Positions 1-5,226 of a stretch of 5,248 nucleotides of DNA are shown here, piece by piece. How positions within the stretch are numbered: the stretch's first letter is position 1; each line of letters opens with the position of its first letter. The notes beneath the pieces are model-generated. The model was given only the letters and a program-made list of their open reading frames with translations, did not search any database and was not told the origin of the DNA. The translations under genes were made by a program, and so were the position numbers. The stretch is from RGIG2094 sp045660065 (GTDB taxonomy: Bacteria > Bacillota > Clostridia > RGIG6154), in assembly GCA_045660065.1 (NCBI GenBank), contig JAZRDC010000083.1, positions 1-5,248 of the forward strand, in the 5' to 3' direction.

Positions 1-1653
1 TGTGTCAAATGTGTAGTTGATAGCAGCTTTAATATTTGATTCGTTGTAAATTGCGTTATCTACTGATTTAATAGTATGTACGCCTTCGCCAAGAGCGAGT
101 GTTGAAAGGTCTAATGTAATAACTTTTCTGTCTTCAGAAATTGTAGCACCAAGACCTTCGATAATTGAATCTTCTTCGTCAACTACTACAAATGCGTTAT
201 TAGCATCAACTGCATCTGCCAATGCTGATGAGAATGTGAATACAACTGTCTGAGCATCGCCAAGGTCGTAACCTGAAATTGTGCCTGATGCAGGAACAAT
301 TGAAGTTGCTTCTAATTTATCGCAAGTTTCAAATGAACCTAATTCAATCCATTCGTTTTCTGCTGTGATACCCTGTGGAGCTGCATAGAAAACTGCGCCT
401 GCAGCTGATTCGAATTCATCATCAACCCAGAGTTTGTAGCTAGTCATTGCGTCTAAAACGCCAAAGTCCATTTTAACGTTAGCTGACATTTTGTCTGCTG
501 CCATTGTAACAGATTTAACAGCGTCAGCAAGGTCTGTATCTGCTGTTGTAGTTACTTTAAACGTATCTACTGTAGCGTTGAAAGGCTGGTTGAACTTAAC
601 CACAAGACCTTCGTCAGGGTTAACTTCTGTTTCTTTTTCAAAACCGTCAAAAGCGATAGAATCAACAGCGTATGCTACAATGTTATCGATATATACTTTA
701 CCTGCTGGTTTATTTTTGCCAGGGCAAACATATGTAAGTAAACTCTTTGCAGCTGTCATATTACCAACTGTCTGGTTAGTAAAGTATTCACCAACAAAGT
801 CTTTTACGATTTTGCCTGCATAGTACTGACCCTGAACATTGCCTGAAAGTGCTCTGCCATCATAAACAGCAAGATTTCCGTTGTGATATGTTCTTACAGA
901 GTCAAGATCGCCATTCTGATTGAAAACAACTTTGAAAGATGCTTTGTCAGCCATAGAATAGTTGGCAGTAACCATGTATGGTCTTACCACTCCATCCTTA
1001 CTAACAGGTGTAACCAAATCTTCTTCAAAGTTCTGGTATGGTCCCTGACGAACAGGCCAGTTTACACCTGATGCTTTCTGGAAAGGTGTTAATGGCTGAC
1101 CCTTAAAACCTGCGCCTGCAGCAGATGAGTCAAGTTTCATAAACTGGCGTTCTCTTAAATCTGCTACTTTAACATCAAATTCATAAACAAACTGTTTGCC
1201 ATAATATGGTGAACCTTCTGTCTGCGTGTCAATAGCATTTCCGCCATCAAAGAAAAGTTCAAATTTCAAGTTGTTGTCTGTTGCGTTGTCATTTGCAGTA
1301 CCGTCTGCTTTTGCAGGCTGAACACTGTTTTCTAAGTACAAAGCATTACCTTCAAAACCATCAACTGCCATAACTTTTGCAACATAACCTGCAGGAACAG
1401 TTTCACCTGCCGGCTGAGAAAGTTTAATAGTTTTCTTACCATTCTTTTCAAATTCGGCTACGCCGTCTGCTTCGAGAAGGTTTGTATCAACGGCATAGCC
1501 TGATTCAAAATCTTCTGCGAAGATTAAAGTAGCACCCTCAGGAATGAGGCTTTCTCCGCCTGCTCCGCCTGTTGCCATGCCTGTGTTAGCACCAACAGGG
1601 ATAACTGACATAACCATCATTACTGCGAGTATAACAGATAACAATTTTTTCAT
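1..1653 (-). CDS. Secreted multi-domain protein with jelly-roll-like N-terminus and bacterial Ig-like (Big_5/SbsA) modules; 3' end missing
   Basis: The frame stays open from an ATG at 1653 to the left edge (551 codons, no stop), so the C-terminus is missing. The start is supported by a strong Shine-Dalgarno (AAAGGGGG, about 1664-1672) some 10 nt upstream. Residues 1-22 form a classical signal peptide: MKK, a hydrophobic core, then V-G-A before the likely cut at A22/N23; there is no lipobox cysteine. Residues about 44-327 begin IFAEDFESGY, contain FVYEFDVKV and end VYIDNIVAYAV, a pattern typical of concanavalin/LamG-like jelly rolls in secreted carbohydrate-active proteins. Residues about 330-425 (GLVVKFNQPFN...SYKLWVDD) and about 447-551 (VVFTFSSALADA...VITLDLSTL) look like two Big_5/SbsA-type Ig-like modules. 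No catalytic motif is visible. The protein probably acts outside the cell, as a surface or glycan-binding protein or the non-catalytic front of a large enzyme. It lies downstream of two sugar-type SBPs. The gene call is firm; the jelly-roll assignment is by pattern only. Confidence 0.85.
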   Translation of the reverse strand, partial: MKKLLSVILAVMMVMSVIPVGANTGMATGGAGGESLIPEGATLIFAEDFESGYAVDTNLLEADGVAEFEKNGKKTIKLSQPAGETVPAGYVAKVMAVDGFEGNALYLENSVQPAKADGTANDNATDNNLKFELFFDGGNAIDTQTEGSPYYGKQFVYEFDVKVADLRERQFMKLDSSAAGAGFKGQPLTPFQKASGVNWPVRQGPYQNFEEDLVTPVSKDGVVRPYMVTANYSMADKASFKVVFNQNGDLDSVRTYHNGNLAVYDGRALSGNVQGQYYAGKIVKDFVGEYFTNQTVGNMTAAKSLLTYVCPGKNKPAGKVYIDNIVAYAVDSIAFDGFEKETEVNPDEGLVVKFNQPFNATVDTFKVTTTADTDLADAVKSVTMAADKMSANVKMDFGVLDAMTSYKLWVDDEFESAAGAVFYAAPQGITAENEWIELGSFETCDKLEATSIVPASGTISGYDLGDAQTVVFTFSSALADAVDANNAFVVVDEEDSIIEGLGATISEDRKVITLDLSTLALGEGVHTIKSVDNAIYNESNIKAAINYTFDT

Positions 1654-1698
1654 TGTTATTTGTCCCCCTTTCAAATTATGTAAAAATTTTTTTGTTTC

Positions 1699-1719
1699 CT
1701 TCCTATATATAATAGGAAG
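1699..1719 (-). other. Small hairpin in the probable 5' leader of the Ig-domain gene
   Basis: CTTCCTAT (1699-1706) and ATAGGAAG (1712-1719) form an 8-bp perfect stem with a 5-nt AT loop, about 45 nt upstream of the ATG at 1653. On the minus strand it is followed by an A-rich tract rather than a U-tract, so it does not look like a terminator for that strand. Part of its stem reads AGGAAGG, which resembles a ribosome binding site, but no start codon lies at a suitable distance. Its function is unknown; it could be a stability element. Confidence 0.45.
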
Positions 1720-1734
1720 ATTTTTATCTATATA

Positions 1735-1753
1735 AACAGCATTAGCTGCTGTT
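1735..1753 (-). other. 7-bp stem-loop upstream of the Ig-domain gene
   Basis: AACAGCA (1735-1741) pairs perfectly with TGCTGTT (1747-1753) around a 5-nt loop. On the minus strand it is followed by TTATATAG, too short and mixed for a convincing U-tract. It could be a weak terminator, part of a leader structure or a protein-binding palindrome. The sequence shows only the palindrome. Confidence 0.4.
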
Positions 1754-1769
1754 ATCTTCGAAATTATAT

Positions 1770-1844
1770 TTCGCTCCGCTTAACAAAATATTGAATAAGA
1801 GAAAATGCGGAGCATTTTTTCATCAATTATTCATTATTCATTAT
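1770..1844. repeat. Palindromic MITE/REP-like patch with 7-bp TTATTCA repeats and two alternative pairings
   Basis: On the plus strand, GCTCCGC (1773-1779) is complementary to GCGGAGC (1807-1813). The second copy also sits inside another hairpin, AAAATGC (1802-1808) with GCATTTT (1812-1818). TGAATAA (1792-1798) pairs with TTATTCA (1827-1833), and TTATTCA is repeated in tandem (1827-1833, 1834-1840) with a partial third copy. Small GC palindromes framed by TTATTCA-type repeats are, as I recall, common as dispersed intergenic elements in Clostridia genomes, which is why I call this MITE/REP-like. There is no transposase and no clear target-site duplication. The two pairings of GCTCCGC exclude each other, so an attenuator-like switch is an alternative reading. 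Confidence 0.45.
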
Positions 1845-1888
1845 CAAATTTTCATTGAAGTTACAAAAACTTCTAAAGAGCATTATAA

Positions 1889-1937
1889 GTCCTTCAGGCA
1901 AAATGGGAGAAAGTCCCCCATTTTGCTATAAAAGGAC
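1889..1937 (-). other. Long stem-loop just downstream of SBP gene 2 (3'-end structure, not a canonical terminator)
   Basis: The inner stem GCAAAATGGG (1898-1907) pairs perfectly with CCCATTTTGC (1917-1926) over a 9-nt loop. An outer stem GTCCTT (1889-1894) pairs with AAGGAC (1932-1937), separated by small internal loops. It begins about 30 nt after the SBP stop codon on the minus strand. After the hairpin the minus strand reads ACTTATAATG, with no run of U, so intrinsic termination should be weak. A role in protecting the 3' end of the SBP transcript from exonucleases, with some read-through into the Ig-domain gene, would fit; this is inference. Confidence 0.6.
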
Positions 1938-1946
1938 ATAAGTTCG

Positions 1947-1966
1947 TTAACTTTTATTAACTTTTA
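1947..1966. repeat. Tandem 10-bp direct repeat next to the SBP gene 2 stop codon
   Basis: TTAACTTTTA occurs twice with no gap (1947-1956 and 1957-1966), ending one base before the stop codon of the SBP gene at 1968-1970. It is AT-rich and probably a replication-slippage product. No function is apparent. Confidence 0.6.
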
Positions 1967-1967
1967 A

Positions 1968-3383
1968 TTATTTTGTAGCAAGGTATTCGCCAATTACTTT
2001 TTTAGCAAATTCAACGAGTTCATCCTTACCACAAGCAGCTAATTTCTTTTCACATTCAGCAGTTTTAGCAGCAAGATCTGTTGCAGTACCATCGTTAAGG
2101 TCGCTGAATTCTGCCAAAGCGTTAGCAATCTGTGAAATGTTTGTTACAACAGGTGTTGTGTCAGCAACGAAACCAAGAAGTTTTGCTTTTCTTGAGTTGT
2201 CGTTAACAGCTTTGATCTGATCCCACAAATCATCAGCATAACCTTCTAAGAGGTGACTGTTGAACAATACACCGTATTTCCAGTTTCCGCCTGGTTTGTA
2301 ACCTGAGTCTTCAATGAATTTGATGTGTGTTTCATCAATCATTTCATAATGTTTGTCTTTGATACCGTATGCGCAGAGGTTGAACACGTCTGGATTTGTG
2401 TTAACTTCCAATAAGAACTGCATTGCTTTTTCAGGATTTCTTGATGTAGCTGAAATTGATGTCATTGTTGTGTTAGCTGACATTCTTTCCATCATGAAGT
2501 CTGAAAGCTGAGCTGCAACGATTGGTCTGCCTCTTGAGATAGCTCTGTCTTCAACGTCACCAGGTCTGTAACCGTCTGTGAACCAAACAGCCATCTGATC
2601 CTGTGTAGCTGATGAACCTTTTGGAGCAAAGAAACCAGCGTCATTCCATTTCTTTATCTGTTCTCTTGCGTACTGAATTTCAGGGTTGTCATAAACAAAG
2701 AGAACTTCGTTTGTTTTGCTGTCTAATTTGATGTAGTCGATTGATGTATCTTCGTATCTGTAAGCATCTTCGTAGAAGTATTCAACTCCAGGACGACCTG
2801 CAGGGAAGTAGTTACCTTTTTCGTTGTCTCTGATGATTTCGAGGTAAGGAACGATATCTTCCATTTTTTTAACTTTTGAAACATCGAAGCCATATTTGTC
2901 AACGAGTTCTTTGTCAAAGTAAGCAGCACGGCATTTTGTCATAGCCTGGTATGTAGGAATAGCATAAAGTTCGCCATTTACATTAGCAGCTTCCCAAAGG
3001 TAATCAGGAATTGCTTCTTTAAGTTCCGGAGCATATTCGTTGAGAAGATCTGTGATTTCCATGAAACCGCCTCTTCTAACGCCGTCTAAGTACTTGTTGT
3101 TAAAACCAGTGAAGCAAAGGTCAAATTCTTCCTGAGAAGCCATGATAAGTCTCATTCTTTCAGCGAAGTCTGAACTTGCGATGTACTGGATGTCGATTTT
3201 CGCACCAATTTTTGGTTCGATGATTTTGTTGATTTCTTCACAAACTAAAGCAGTGTCTGCCTGTTTGTCTGCAGGCATGTACCAAACGAGTGTTGGAACG
3301 TCTCCGCCTGCCTGATTGCCGCCACATGCAACTAAGCCAAGAGCCATAACTGCAACGAGCAATAATGCAAATACTTTTTTCAT
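1968..3383 (-). CDS. Extracellular solute-binding lipoprotein of an ABC sugar importer (LipO-like, DUF3502 C-terminus), paralogue 2
   Basis: This 471-residue protein should be the cell-surface substrate receptor of an ABC importer in a Gram-positive bacterium. Residues 1-20 are a lipoprotein signal with lipobox L17-V18-A19-C20; Cys20 would be lipidated and hold the protein on the outer face of the membrane. The mature start (TLVWYMPADKQADT, then INKIIEPKIGAKIDIQYI and EEFDLCFTG) matches the family 1 SBP pattern seen in LipO-type proteins. LYAIPTYQ is the usual hinge-region signature of these SBPs. The C-terminal part, about residue 330 onward with LLGFVADTTP at 402-411 and the helical tail, resembles DUF3502, which goes with oligosaccharide-type importers using LplB/YtcP-like permeases. 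The ATG at 3383 has a Shine-Dalgarno AAGGAAG 7 nt upstream and its own promoter. No permease or ATPase gene is adjacent. The ligand cannot be read from the sequence; a complex glycan or oligosaccharide is most likely. Family call strong, DUF3502 call moderate. Confidence 0.93.
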   Translation of the reverse strand: MKKVFALLLVAVMALGLVACGGNQAGGDVPTLVWYMPADKQADTALVCEEINKIIEPKIGAKIDIQYIASSDFAERMRLIMASQEEFDLCFTGFNNKYLDGVRRGGFMEITDLLNEYAPELKEAIPDYLWEAANVNGELYAIPTYQAMTKCRAAYFDKELVDKYGFDVSKVKKMEDIVPYLEIIRDNEKGNYFPAGRPGVEYFYEDAYRYEDTSIDYIKLDSKTNEVLFVYDNPEIQYAREQIKKWNDAGFFAPKGSSATQDQMAVWFTDGYRPGDVEDRAISRGRPIVAAQLSDFMMERMSANTTMTSISATSRNPEKAMQFLLEVNTNPDVFNLCAYGIKDKHYEMIDETHIKFIEDSGYKPGGNWKYGVLFNSHLLEGYADDLWDQIKAVNDNSRKAKLLGFVADTTPVVTNISQIANALAEFSDLNDGTATDLAAKTAECEKKLAACGKDELVEFAKKVIGEYLATK

Positions 3384-3479
3384 TTTTTGTCTTCCTTTCT
3401 TGACATAAAATTTTTGTTTTGCGGCTTATTTTTCGGGACATTCAACCGTCGAAATTTACCGCACTTTATTACAATATAT
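3384..3479 (-). promoter_or_regulatory. 5' leader of SBP gene 2 (about 90 nt) with ribosome binding site
   Basis: From the predicted transcription start near 3473 to the ATG at 3383 the untranslated leader is about 90 nt, three times that of the sister gene. It contains a stem-loop (3420-3463) followed by an AT-rich stretch and the Shine-Dalgarno AAGGAAG (about 3391-3397) at a 7-nt spacing. No known riboswitch consensus is recognisable by eye. Confidence 0.55.
3420..3463 (-). other. Structured element in the leader of SBP gene 2
   Basis: On the minus strand the 44-nt element starts TGCGG and ends CCGCA (outer 5-bp stem). Inside, TTTCG pairs with CGAAA and AC with GT, with small internal loops and a CC bulge between them, around an 8-nt loop GGTTGAAT. 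It is the GC-richest piece of an otherwise very AT-rich gap and lies wholly in the predicted transcript. The leader of the sister SBP gene has no counterpart. It may stabilise the mRNA 5' end or bind a regulator. The structure is visible; the role is inference. Confidence 0.5.
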
Positions 3480-3508
3480 ATTATGCACTATTTTTTTCAA
3501 AAAATCAA
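3480..3508 (-). promoter_or_regulatory. Sigma-A-type promoter of SBP gene 2
   Basis: On the minus strand a -35 TTGATT (3503-3508) is separated by exactly 17 bp from a -10 CATAAT (3480-3485). Each hexamer differs from consensus at one or two positions. The predicted transcription start is near 3473. Phased A-tracts lie directly upstream (3513-3541). Confidence 0.75.
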
Positions 3509-3512
3509 GCAC

Positions 3513-3541
3513 TTTTTTTTGTTTTTTTGCTATGTTTTTTT
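3513..3541 (-). promoter_or_regulatory. A-tracts upstream of the SBP gene 2 promoter (UP-element-like, curved DNA)
   Basis: On the minus strand three A-tracts of 7, 7 and 8 bases (plus-strand T-runs at 3535-3541, 3522-3528 and 3513-3520) lie immediately upstream of the -35 box. Their centres are about 13 and 8-9 bp apart, close to one helical turn on average. This is the layout of an UP element that contacts the RNA polymerase alpha C-terminal domain, and it would also bend the DNA. Confidence 0.5.
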
Positions 3542-3561
3542 GTCATTTACCTGCATTTTGA

Positions 3562-3618
3562 GGTGTAAGAGTAAAAATATTTGAATTTTTTACACTATAT
3601 ACCATATTTTACCACACC
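3562..3618. repeat. AT-rich imperfect inverted repeats between the SBP genes
   Basis: A left arm beginning GGTGTAAGAGTAAAAATAT (3562-3580) mirrors a right arm ending ATATTTTACCACACC (3604-3618). Within it, GTGTAA (3563-3568) also pairs with TTACAC (3590-3595), and GTAAAAA (3571-3577) with TTTTTAC (3587-3593). The arms lie 50 to 110 bp upstream of the -35 box of SBP gene 2, a position where an activator could bind. The low complexity makes chance pairing quite possible. Confidence 0.3.
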
Positions 3619-3639
3619 TTTTTTGCATATAAAATCAGC

Positions 3640-3665
3640 AAAAGTCAGGATAAATCCTGACTTTT
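3640..3665. terminator. Stem-loop with plus-strand U-tract; possible second or bidirectional terminator
   Basis: AAAGTCAGGA (3641-3650) pairs perfectly with TCCTGACTTT (3655-3664), and A3640 with T3665, around a TAAA loop. On the plus strand the stem runs into six T (3662-3667), a good intrinsic terminator for rightward transcription. On the minus strand the stem is followed by GCTGATTTTAT, a weaker U-tract. It lies about 25 bp beyond the main terminator of SBP gene 1, so it may be a fail-safe terminator. No plus-strand gene is visible that it would serve. Confidence 0.5.
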
Positions 3666-3690
3666 TTCCTCAATTGTTCATTGTTAGTTC

Positions 3691-3724
3691 AAAAAATAAG
3701 GCGGGAAACCCCGCCTTATTTTTT
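3691..3724 (-). terminator. Intrinsic terminator of SBP gene 1
   Basis: A 15-bp perfect stem (3691-3705 with 3710-3724) has a GC core GGCGGG/CCCGCC, a 4-nt loop and A/T flanks that give a run of six U at its 3' end on the minus strand. It starts within the stop codon of the SBP gene (3724-3726). The flanking A and T runs make it symmetric, so it could work in both directions. It should insulate SBP gene 2 from the promoter of gene 1. Confidence 0.9.
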
Positions 3725-5160
3725 TACTTTTCGTATTTAATTCCTTTTTCATCAAAATACTTATAAATTAATTTTTCAGCATATTCAACAAGTTCTTTTT
3801 TGCCTGCTTTTTCAAGCTTCTGTTCAAATTCTGCAACTTTTGCATCAAGATTGGTTGATGTACCATTGTTAATTTCGCCGTATTCACTAGTAACTGTAGC
3901 AAGCTGAGAAATTATTGTTGTAACAGGAGTTGTATCTGCTACAAAGCCTAAAAGTACGCTCTTTTTAGATTCATCGTTTACTTTTTTAATCTGATCCCAG
4001 AGATCATCTTCATAGCCTTCCAAAAGTGAGCCTGTGAAGATACATCCGTATTTCCAGTTACCGCCCGGATTGTAAGCTGATTCTGCGTTAAGTTTGATAT
4101 GAGTATCACTTATTTTTTCATAATGTTTGCCTTCAATACCGTAAGCACAAAGGTCAAACACTTCTTTGTTTGTGTTAACTTCAACGATAAACTGCATAGC
4201 TTTTTCAGGATATCTTGATGTAGCTGAAATCGCTGTCATTGTTGTATTTGCACCTTTTCTGTCCATTACATAGTCAGAAATCGGAACTGCAACAATTTCC
4301 ATATCATATTTTATTTCCTGGTCAGCAACATCACCCGGTCTGTAACCATCTGTTACTCTGCAGGCAACCTGATCTGCAGGTGTTGATGAGTTAACGTTCG
4401 GATTGAAGAAGCCTGCGTCGTTCCATTCTTTTAAGATTTTTCTTGCCTCTTTGTATTCAGGAGCATCGAATGAGAGCATTACCTTGTTTGTGTGACTGTC
4501 AACTGAAATGTAGCTGATTGATGTCTGAAGATATCTGAATGCTTCAGGGAAGAAGTATGTAACGTCTGGTCTTGTCATAGGGAACACATTACCCTTTTCG
4601 TTATCGCGGATTGTTTCCAAAAACGGTCTGATATCTTCAAGTTTTTTAACTTTTGATGTGTCAAAATTATATTTGTCAACATATTTTTTGTTGAAGTAAA
4701 TAGCTCTGCACATTGTCATAGCCTGATATACAGGGATTGCGTAAATTTCGCCTTCAATTTCAGCAGCTTCCCAAAGGTAATCCGGGATTGTATCTGCAAG
4801 TTCAGGACCATATTTTTCCAAAAGGTCTGAAAGTTCAATAAAACCACCGCGTCTTACGCCATCCAAGTATGGATTTGCAAAACCTGTAAATGTAAGGTCA
4901 AATTCTTCCTGAGCTGCCATGATAAGTCTCATTCTTTCAGAAAAATCTGAAGCTGTAATGTACTGAATGTCAATTTTTGCACCGATTTTAGGTTCAATAA
5001 TTTTGTTGATTTCATCACAAACCAACTGAGTGTCTGCCTGTTTTTCGCATGGCAAATACCATACGAGAGTAGGTACTTCTCCGCCTACCTGATCCCCGCC
5101 GCAAGCTACAAGCCCTAAAGCCATAACTGCAACTAATAATAGTGCTAATACTTTTTTCAT
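3724..5160 (-). CDS. Extracellular solute-binding lipoprotein of an ABC sugar importer (LipO-like, DUF3502 C-terminus), paralogue 1
   Basis: This 478-residue surface lipoprotein should capture a sugar or oligosaccharide for an ABC importer. Residues 1-20 are the lipoprotein signal, lipobox L-V-A-C20, nearly identical to that of its neighbour. The mature protein shows the same blocks: TLVWYLPCEKQADT, INKIIEPKIGAKIDIQYI, EEFDLTFTG, LDGVRRGGF, IYAIPVYQ, GANTTMTAISATSR, PGGNWKYG and the DUF3502-like LLGFVADTTPVTT with a helical tail. It is about two-thirds identical to the next gene by eye, best in the first 120 residues and weakest around residues 190-290. It carries a slightly longer lysine-rich C-terminus ending KGIKYEK. 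I chose the ATG at 5160. A Shine-Dalgarno AAAGGGAG (5167-5174) lies 6 nt away, and the lipoprotein signal starts there. The frame stays open back to a TTG at 5226, but that TTG is the -35 box of the promoter. The gene has its own promoter and terminator, so it is a single-gene unit without transport partners next to it. The ligand is unknown. Confidence 0.93.
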   Translation of the reverse strand: MKKVLALLLVAVMALGLVACGGDQVGGEVPTLVWYLPCEKQADTQLVCDEINKIIEPKIGAKIDIQYITASDFSERMRLIMAAQEEFDLTFTGFANPYLDGVRRGGFIELSDLLEKYGPELADTIPDYLWEAAEIEGEIYAIPVYQAMTMCRAIYFNKKYVDKYNFDTSKVKKLEDIRPFLETIRDNEKGNVFPMTRPDVTYFFPEAFRYLQTSISYISVDSHTNKVMLSFDAPEYKEARKILKEWNDAGFFNPNVNSSTPADQVACRVTDGYRPGDVADQEIKYDMEIVAVPISDYVMDRKGANTTMTAISATSRYPEKAMQFIVEVNTNKEVFDLCAYGIEGKHYEKISDTHIKLNAESAYNPGGNWKYGCIFTGSLLEGYEDDLWDQIKKVNDESKKSVLLGFVADTTPVTTIISQLATVTSEYGEINNGTSTNLDAKVAEFEQKLEKAGKKELVEYAEKLIYKYFDEKGIKYEK

Positions 5161-5166
5161 TTTTAT

Positions 5167-5174
5167 CTCCCTTT
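5167..5174 (-). promoter_or_regulatory. Ribosome binding site that fixes the start of SBP gene 1
   Basis: AAAGGGAG on the minus strand lies 6 nt before the ATG at 5160. It decides for this start over the longer in-frame TTG at 5226, which has no ribosome binding site inside the window and falls upstream of the predicted transcription start. Confidence 0.85.
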
Positions 5175-5197
5175 CTTTTGAAAAAGTCTTCACCTTA

Positions 5198-5226
5198 GTT
5201 ATACCCTTCTTTACAATAAAAGTCAA
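5198..5226 (-). promoter_or_regulatory. Near-consensus sigma-A-type promoter of SBP gene 1
   Basis: On the minus strand a -35 TTGACT (5221-5226) and a -10 TATAAC (5198-5203) are separated by exactly 17 bp; each hexamer differs from consensus by one base. The predicted transcription start is near 5191, giving a leader of about 30 nt. A promoter this good suggests strong expression, as is common for abundant SBPs, unless a repressor acts. The 22 bp left upstream show no obvious operator. Confidence 0.85.

Larger units (their letters stand above)
1654..1967. other. 314-nt intergenic region between SBP gene 2 and the Ig-domain gene
   Basis: No gene is supported here. Reading on the minus strand from the SBP stop, it holds a tandem 10-bp repeat (1947-1966), a long hairpin (1889-1937), a palindromic patch with 7-bp repeats (1770-1844), two small hairpins (1735-1753 and 1699-1719) and the Shine-Dalgarno of the Ig-domain gene. 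A perfect TATAAT occurs on the minus strand at 1763-1768, but no -35 element lies at 16-18 bp. Another TATAAT just after the long hairpin (about 1882-1887) also lacks a -35. The promoter of the downstream gene is therefore undecided: either a weak or activator-dependent promoter here, or read-through from the SBP gene. Confidence 0.6.

Noticed and set aside
491..823. Plus-strand open frame of 110 codons
   Set aside because: It lies fully antisense to the Ig-domain gene, has no ribosome binding site, and its Ser/Thr/Val-rich translation is the expected shadow of the minus-strand codons.
883..1071. Plus-strand open frame of 62 codons
   Set aside because: It is antisense to the Ig-domain gene, short, and without ribosome binding site or family resemblance.
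1544..1735. Plus-strand open frame of 63 codons with a hydrophobic C-terminus
   Set aside because: It overlaps the signal-peptide region of the Ig-domain gene on the other strand; the hydrophobic stretch comes from AT-rich leader DNA. No ribosome binding site is present.
1763..1768. TATAAT as the -10 box of the Ig-domain gene
   Set aside because: The hexamer is perfect, but at 16-18 bp upstream there is only AT-rich sequence unlike TTGACA, and the nearest TTGTTA is only 12 bp away. Not called as a promoter.
1827..1844. CRISPR-like repeats
   Set aside because: The TTATTCA units are 7 bp long and directly adjacent, with no spacers. This is a microrepeat, not a CRISPR array.
3238..3441. Minus-strand open frame overlapping the start of SBP gene 2
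   Set aside because: It is a frame shadow of the true SBP start, runs through its leader and has a Lys/Arg-rich composition without domain signature.
3384..3480. Riboswitch in the leader of SBP gene 2
   Set aside because: The hairpin is real but matches no riboswitch consensus that I can recognise, and no competing terminator follows it. Reported only as a structured leader.
3387..3766. Two overlapping plus-strand open frames rich in Phe
   Set aside because: They are products of poly-T tracts in the intergenic region, with no ribosome binding site; one runs into the SBP gene 1 terminator and coding end.
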